From assembly GCA_017481325.1 (NCBI GenBank), contig JAFUPG010000066.1:1-16253 (forward strand): DNA of 16,253 nucleotides. The letters run 5' to 3'. Within the stretch, counting starts at the first letter, position 1; each line of letters starts with the position of its first letter. The DNA is from Oscillospiraceae bacterium. Lineage in GTDB: Bacteria > Bacillota_A > Clostridia > Oscillospirales > Oscillospiraceae. A program made the translations under genes and the position numbers. The notes under the pieces are model-generated. The model ran no database searches. It was not told the origin of the DNA and worked only from the letters and a program-made list of their open reading frames with translations. Shown here in pieces: positions 13,498-16,253 of this stretch.

Positions 13498-13525
13498 AAG
13501 CAGCACCTCGTTTGAATTTTTCCTT

Positions 13526-13554
13526 ATTATACTGTGTTCCCTTTCTGCCGTCAA
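13526..13554 (-). promoter_or_regulatory. Promoter of the metallophosphoesterase-def operon
   Basis: On the minus strand, TTGACG (13549-13554), 17 bp, TATAAT (13526-13531). The expected transcription start is near 13519, leaving a short leader of about 20 nt. Confidence 0.85.
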
Positions 13555-13560
13555 GACAAA

Positions 13561-13593
13561 TCGGGAGTCGGCGCTGTTTGCACCGGCTCCCGA
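13561..13593 (-). terminator. Terminator of the M42 peptidase-DUF218 operon
   Basis: A 14-position stem with one C-A mismatch (13561-13574 with 13580-13593) and a 5-nt loop. On the minus strand it is followed by TTTGTCTT. It directly abuts the promoter of the next operon. Confidence 0.7.
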
Positions 13594-13605
13594 TATTTTT
13601 CGGAT

Positions 13606-14355
13606 TCAGAACAGGCGTTCCAGAAGGGTGTACCACACACCGCAGATCTCCCGGAGGTACATATTGCAGAGGAAGAATTTGTTGGTGGACTCGGCGCCGT
13701 AGCCCAGCATGGTCACGCCCTCGTTTTTCGCCAGCATGGAGGCTCTGCCCAGATGGTACTCGGCGGAGATCACCGCCACCGTATCCGGCCGGCTGCCGGT
13801 CTCGGCCTCGATGAGGTCCAGGGAGAAGCGGAGATTTTCCTCCGTGCTGGTAGCCTTGTCCTCCAGGCGCAGGCGGTTGGGGTCAATGCCCCGTTCCGTG
13901 AGCCAGTCGTACATGCACTTGGCCTCGGTGATGTCCTCATTATCGCCCTGACCGCCGGAGAGGACGGCAATGGCCTCAGGATAGGTCTCCAAATAGGTCT
14001 TGGTGGCTCTGAGCCGCTCTGCCAGAGACAGGCTGGGCTGAGTGCCGTTGACACCTGCCCCCAGAACGATCACATAGTCCTGCTGCGGATCCTCTGCACC
14101 GCTGCTCTTGACACCGATCCAGATCCCCGTGATCACCGCCAGAAGGATGGCGAGAATACAGAGCATCCGGAGGATCTTCCGGAGAAGCGGGCTGACAACA
14201 GGCAGGACGTAGCGCAGATTATACAGCAGCGCAAAAACCGCCGCCACTGCACCGCAGAAGCACAGCAGCAAGCCCAAAAAGCCGTAGCCGAAGACACAGA
14301 AATAGAAGAACAGCCCCAGGGCAAAGAAGGCCGCAGAAATCAGCCAGCGTTTCAT
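13606..14355 (-). CDS. DUF218 (YdcF/SanA-type) membrane protein
   Basis: A 249-residue protein with three hydrophobic helices in the first 83 residues, then a DUF218 domain. The domain signatures are VIVLGAGVNG (95-104), LAERL (111-115), LSGGQG (132-137) and a TSTEENL motif (169-175). Relatives include SanA and YdcF, implicated in envelope permeability or SAM binding but with no settled reaction. The ATG overlaps the stop codon of the upstream M42 peptidase gene (ATGA, 4-base overlap), so translation is coupled. No own ribosome site is needed or obvious. Confidence 0.87.
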   Translation of the reverse strand: MKRWLISAAFFALGLFFYFCVFGYGFLGLLLCFCGAVAAVFALLYNLRYVLPVVSPLLRKILRMLCILAILLAVITGIWIGVKSSGAEDPQQDYVIVLGAGVNGTQPSLSLAERLRATKTYLETYPEAIAVLSGGQGDNEDITEAKCMYDWLTERGIDPNRLRLEDKATSTEENLRFSLDLIEAETGSRPDTVAVISAEYHLGRASMLAKNEGVTMLGYGAESTNKFFLCNMYLREICGVWYTLLERLF

Positions 14356-15386
14356 ACGTTCAGATATCCCTTGAGCACCTTCAGGGTGTTTTCCACGCCG
14401 TCCATATGGCTGCGCTCGTAGCCGTGGGAGACGTAGACACCGGGGCCCATAACACCGTGGCGCACATCATAACCGGCAGTGACGGAGCAATCCGCATCGG
14501 AGCCGTAGCTGGGATAGACATCCACAGCGTAGTCAGCGCCTTCCTTCTCGGCGGCCTGTACCATTTTCTTCACGATCACATGGGAATAGGGGCCGTGGCT
14601 GTCCTTGGCGCAGAAGGAGACCATGCGCTCGGTGCAGGTCAGGCCGTCGCCCACGCAGCCCATATCCACGGAGATGACCTCGGTCACGCCGTCCGGCACG
14701 GAGGCAGAGCCGCCGTGACCCACTTCTTCATAAACGGTGGAATGCACCCAGAGACGACGGGTGGGGGTGAGTTCCTTGTCCTTCAGATACTTGGCAAAGG
14801 CGATGAGGATGCCCAGGGAGAGCTTGTCGTCCAGGAAGCGGCTCTTGATGAAGCCCTTCTCCGTCACACGGCTTCTGGTCTCAAAGCAGACGAAGTCACC
14901 GGCACGGATGCCCAGCGCCTTGGTGTCCTCGGCGGACTCTACCAGCTCGTCCAGAACCACCTCGGTCACGTCGAACTTACGGGAGGTGGCGCTGTAGTTG
15001 GGGTTCACATGGAGGGAGGCATTGCAGAGCTGGAAGGTGCCCTCGTAAATATCCCCCTTCATGGTGTAGACACGGCAGTTCTCGCCCTCGATGTTGTTGG
15101 CGTTCATGCCGCCCAGATTCAAAATGCGCAGACGGCCGTTGCCCTTGATCTCGGCCACCATGCCGCCAAGAGTGTCGGCATGCGCCTGCAGCAGCAGACC
15201 GTCGTTGACATCCTCGCCGCCCAGGTCGATGATAATGCCGCCCTTGTTGCAGCGCTTGGTGGCGTAGCCCAGGGCTTGGAATTCCTTCTCCACATAGTCA
15301 TCCACCATATGGGTAAAGCCGGTAGGGCTGTCGATGGCAAGAAGCTCCAGGGTCTTCTCTACCGCAAATTTTGCGTATTCTCTCAT
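14352..15386 (-). CDS. M42-family metal aminopeptidase
   Basis: A 344-residue member of the M42 family (FrvX, glutamyl aminopeptidase and TET-type enzymes), cytosolic dinuclear metallo-aminopeptidases that trim short peptides. Metal and catalytic residues can be placed: H69 and D71 in AHAD, D187 in FLDDK, the glutamate pair E220-E221 in YEEVGHGG, D241 in VDMG and H327 near the C-terminus. The ATG at 15386 has AGGAGG 7 nt upstream. A longer frame to 15500 is rejected because it would begin inside the thrS terminator hairpin. The downstream DUF218 gene overlaps by 4 bases. Confidence 0.92.
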   Translation of the reverse strand: MREYAKFAVEKTLELLAIDSPTGFTHMVDDYVEKEFQALGYATKRCNKGGIIIDLGGEDVNDGLLLQAHADTLGGMVAEIKGNGRLRILNLGGMNANNIEGENCRVYTMKGDIYEGTFQLCNASLHVNPNYSATSRKFDVTEVVLDELVESAEDTKALGIRAGDFVCFETRSRVTEKGFIKSRFLDDKLSLGILIAFAKYLKDKELTPTRRLWVHSTVYEEVGHGGSASVPDGVTEVISVDMGCVGDGLTCTERMVSFCAKDSHGPYSHVIVKKMVQAAEKEGADYAVDVYPSYGSDADCSVTAGYDVRHGVMGPGVYVSHGYERSHMDGVENTLKVLKGYLNV

Positions 15387-15440
15387 GAAAGATCCTCCTT
15401 CTGTCGCCGAGGTCAAGCCCCATCTGCGACCATTTTGTCT

Positions 15441-15449
15441 ATTGTAGCA
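15441..15449 (-). promoter_or_regulatory. Extended -10 promoter element of the M42 peptidase operon
   Basis: On the minus strand TGCTACAAT, an extended -10 with one mismatch to TATAAT. A weak TTTCCT lies 17 bp upstream in place of a -35. The site sits between the thrS terminator and the peptidase start. Confidence 0.55.
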
Positions 15450-15470
15450 TATATTTTCAGAAAAGGAAAC

Positions 15471-15509
15471 AAAAAACCGTATGTCTTTGAATTTCGACAT
15501 ACGGTTTTT
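15471..15509 (-). terminator. Intrinsic terminator of thrS
   Basis: A 14-bp perfect stem (15472-15485 with 15496-15509) and a 10-nt loop, followed on the minus strand by a U run. It is 13 bases past the thrS stop codon. Confidence 0.88.
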
Positions 15510-15521
15510 GTTATAGTTTGT

Positions 15522-16253
15522 TTAGTCCTTCTTCTTGGTGGCAATTTCCATCAGGCACTTGGCAATGAAGGCATCGGGCGTCATGGCACCCAAATCCTCG
15601 CCGCCTCTGGTACGGACGGAAACCGTGCCGTTCTCCATGTCACGGTCGCCTACCACCAGCATATAGGGGATCTTCTGCAGCTGTGCCTCACGGATCTTGT
15701 AGCCCAGCTTCTCGCTGCGCAGGTCGCCCTCGGCACGGATGCCCAGATTCTTCAGCTGCTCCACTAAATTCTGGGAGTACTCATGAGCACGGTCGGTGAT
15801 AGGCAGAACCTTGACCTGGGTGGGCATCATCCACAGGGGCAGAGCACCGGCGTAGCGCTCGATCAGGTAGGCCAGGGTGCGCTCGTAGCAGCCCAGAGAG
15901 GTGCGGTGGATGATATAAGGGATCTTCTTCTGGCCGTCGGTATCCACATACTCCATGCCGAACTTCTCTGCCAGGAGCATATCGATCTGGATGGTGACGA
16001 TGGTGTCCTCCTTGCCGAAGACATTCTTATACTGGATATCCAGCTTGGGGCCGTAGAAAGCGGCCTCGTCGATGCCCACGGTGTAGTCCACGCCCAGCTT
16101 ATCCAGGATCTCGCCCATGATACGCTGTGCCTCTTCCCACTGCTCAGGGGTGCCTTCGTACTTGATGCCGGCACGGGCAGGATCCCACTGGCTGAAGCGG
16201 AAGGTGCAGTTCTCCAGCATGCCGACCGTGCCCAGCATGTGCTTGGCCAGCTC
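15522..16253 (-). CDS. thrS: Threonine--tRNA ligase, C-terminal part (cut by window edge)
   Basis: The last 243 codons of threonyl-tRNA synthetase; the N-terminal editing part and the start of the core lie beyond the right edge. Visible are AAFYGPKLDIQYK, a class II core strand, the IIHRTSLGCYER motif 3 (its His matching the third zinc ligand of the E. coli enzyme), GALPLWMMPTQVKVLPI leading into the anticodon-binding domain, and RSEKLGYKIREAQLQKIPYM near the C-terminus. The segment before AAFYGPK is the clostridial version (DPARAGIKYEG and following), not the LSTRPE form of E. coli. The stop is followed by a strong terminator. Any leader such as a T-box lies outside the window. Confidence 0.94.
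   Translation of the reverse strand, partial: ELAKHMLGTVGMLENCTFRFSQWDPARAGIKYEGTPEQWEEAQRIMGEILDKLGVDYTVGIDEAAFYGPKLDIQYKNVFGKEDTIVTIQIDMLLAEKFGMEYVDTDGQKKIPYIIHRTSLGCYERTLAYLIERYAGALPLWMMPTQVKVLPITDRAHEYSQNLVEQLKNLGIRAEGDLRSEKLGYKIREAQLQKIPYMLVVGDRDMENGTVSVRTRGGEDLGAMTPDAFIAKCLMEIATKKKD

Noticed and set aside
15387..15500. 38-codon N-terminal extension of the M42 peptidase
   Set aside because: It would begin inside the thrS terminator and has no ribosome site; the ATG at 15386 has AGGAGG.
14406..15767. 453-codon plus-strand open frame
   Set aside because: Antisense to the M42 peptidase and thrS, crossing the thrS terminator; no ribosome site or recognisable motif.

Overview
The window reads as an ordinary chromosomal segment of a Gram-positive, low-motility-signal anaerobe of the class Clostridia, most likely a gut Oscillospirales/Oscillospiraceae-type bacterium. 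This is an inference from GC-rich genes separated by AT-rich gaps, AGGAGG ribosome sites about 8 nt before starts, several near-consensus sigma-A promoters with 17-bp spacers, many hairpin terminators, and family content (CooT-like protein, DUF4367 and DUF6147-like proteins, clostridial-type ThrRS, short peptide deformylase). No phage, transposase, CRISPR, tRNA or rRNA was seen.

Layout, left to right. A minus-strand amidohydrolase-like gene is cut by the left edge, followed by about 570 bases of mostly AT-rich non-coding DNA holding palindromes and a terminator. Next is a divergent tryptophanase/tyrosine phenol-lyase family enzyme (minus), facing away from a LysR regulator (plus) that overlaps a YbaK-type editing deacylase. 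A perfect-consensus promoter then drives a two-gene metal unit: a His/Cys-rich protein and a CooT-family small nickel-binding protein. Converging on it is a minus-strand psuK-psuG pair for pseudouridine breakdown, whose kinase carries an N-terminal helix-turn-helix. After that comes a minus-strand ECF sigma factor, a membrane DUF4367 protein and a secreted DUF6147-like protein. Divergent from it is a plus-strand lipoprotein (DUF2927-like) with a small UPF0158-like partner.

At 10.2 kb a strong promoter is followed by a structured leader that matches the yybP-ykoY (manganese) riboswitch in its two signature strands, with an overlapping intrinsic terminator, in front of a flotillin gene. The right third is all minus strand: peptide deformylase downstream of a membrane metallophosphoesterase; a DUF218 membrane protein translationally coupled to an M42 aminopeptidase; and the 3' part of thrS, running off the right edge.

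The most interesting signals are the His/Cys-rich plus CooT pair (a compact candidate nickel-handling unit) and the riboswitch-controlled flotillin, which would tie a membrane-scaffold protein to metal status. Third is the beta-eliminating lyase, which keeps the PLP lysine but has lost several residues conserved in both known enzymes of the family. Several starts were moved downstream of the longest reading frame because the ribosome site or an overlapping promoter demanded it.
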